From CAZVEV01 sp964625865 (GTDB lineage Bacteria > Planctomycetota > Phycisphaerae > SM23-33), in the NCBI GenBank assembly GCA_964625865.1, contig CAZVEV010000346.1:1-5813 (forward strand): a stretch of 5,813 nt of DNA, in the 5' to 3' direction. Numbering within the stretch: the stretch's first letter is position 1; the number at the start of each line of letters is the position of its first letter. A program made the position numbers and the translations under genes. The notes below the pieces were generated by a model, which saw nothing but the letters and a program-made list of their open reading frames with translations, was not told the DNA's origin and ran no database searches. This document shows positions 5,648 through 5,813 of this stretch, piece after piece.

Positions 5648-5678
5648 CGTGGGTAACAAGTTACCCACCCTACCCGCT
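5648..5678 (-). repeat. REP-like hairpin element, right copy
   Basis: This is an exact inverted copy of 5007-5037: 9-bp stem, 2-nt loop, and GTAG foot on the minus strand (5673-5670). It lies in the 87-nt gap between two divergent transposase genes, 45 nt from the start of the left one and 11 nt from the right one, so it may overlap the promoter of either. Confidence 0.85.
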
Positions 5679-5689
5679 AAGGTTATGGC

Positions 5690-5813
5690 ATGCCTCGTAT
5701 GGCTCGCGTTGTCATTCCGGACTGCCCGCATCACGTCACGCAGCGTGGAAATCGCCGCGAGGACGTGTTCTTCACCGACGCCGACCGCCTGCGATACCTG
5801 GAGTTGCTGGCCG
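5690..5813 (+). CDS. Second IS200-like/RAYT-family transposase, 5' part
   Basis: The first 41 residues are visible before the window ends. HHVTQRGNRREDVFFTDAD (14-32), followed by RLRYLELL (33-40), is the characteristic N-terminus of Y1 transposases of the IS200-like/RAYT group (strand with H-V-T-Q-R-G-N, then the helix D-x-x-R-Y-L). The HxH pair and catalytic Tyr would lie beyond the window edge, so integrity cannot be judged. The ATG at 5690 has AAGG 7 nt upstream; the in-frame ATG at 5699 is an alternative. Its N-terminus differs clearly from the neighbouring RAYT, so it belongs to another subgroup and is not a local duplicate. The two genes diverge from a gap that holds the right REP-like hairpin. 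Confidence 0.85.
   Translation, partial: MPRMARVVIPDCPHHVTQRGNRREDVFFTDADRLRYLELLA

Larger units (their letters stand above)
5007..5678 (-). mobile_element. REP-RAYT module (transposase bracketed by inverted REP-like hairpins)
   Basis: A single RAYT gene lies between two perfect 31-nt inverted hairpin elements, each with its GTAG foot facing outward from the gene. This is the arrangement described for REPtrons, where a domesticated IS200/IS605-type transposase recognises flanking REP sequences. The boundaries given are the outer ends of the hairpins. No flanking target duplication is expected, because this transposase class makes none. Whether the unit moves as a whole is unknown; RAYTs are usually considered to spread REPs rather than themselves. 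Confidence 0.7.

Noticed and set aside
5123..5656. Plus-strand open frame opposite the RAYT gene
   Set aside because: The minus-strand RAYT has the HUH motif and catalytic Tyr; the opposite frame runs through the right REP-like hairpin and has no domain.
1..5813. CRISPR array, tRNA or riboswitch
   Set aside because: I found no regularly spaced repeats, no tRNA-like cloverleaf and no recognisable riboswitch core on either strand by eye.

Overview
The window looks like accessory DNA from a planctomycete or a related PVC-type bacterium, probably from an environmental genome. This is an inference. It rests on a Tat-exported S1 sulfatase, a second Tat-exported enzyme of the metallo-beta-lactamase fold, two IS200-like (RAYT-type) transposases with their hairpins, and loosely packed genes with changing base composition. 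No rRNA, tRNA or marker gene is present to confirm the taxon.

Layout. Positions 1-222 hold no gene I can support, only one copy of a 26-nt dispersed repeat. A six-helix DUF998-type membrane protein is on the minus strand (223-867). Positions 868-1451 are a 584-nt gap between divergent genes. It contains hairpins, a possible transposase remnant, the second copy of the 26-nt repeat and a plausible promoter. The sulfatase follows on the plus strand (1452-2945). A convergent gap (2946-3117) with two hairpins separates it from a minus-strand pair: a secreted glycerophosphodiester phosphodiesterase (4138-4974, GTG start) and, 60 nt downstream of it, a Tat-exported PhnP-like metallo-hydrolase (3118-4077). 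The pair is nearer 50% G+C, while the membrane-protein gene looks close to 70% and the sulfatase about 60-65% (hand counts of sample lines).

The right end is a mobile module. A RAYT transposase (5045-5602, minus) is bracketed by two perfect 31-nt inverted copies of a hairpin that carries a GTAG foot, which is the REP/RAYT arrangement. A second, different IS200-like transposase starts 12 nt beyond the right hairpin, diverges from the first and runs off the window.

How the genes may work together. The sulfatase would remove sulfate esters or N-sulfates from glycans outside the cytoplasm. The phosphodiesterase and the metallo-hydrolase could act one after the other on exported phosphodiesters. 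The REP hairpin lies only 32 nt upstream of the phosphodiesterase start, so the mobile module probably affects transcription of that pair. I did not find a clearly new defence or signalling system. The most interesting structure is the double-transposase REP module and its closeness to the phosphodiesterase pair.
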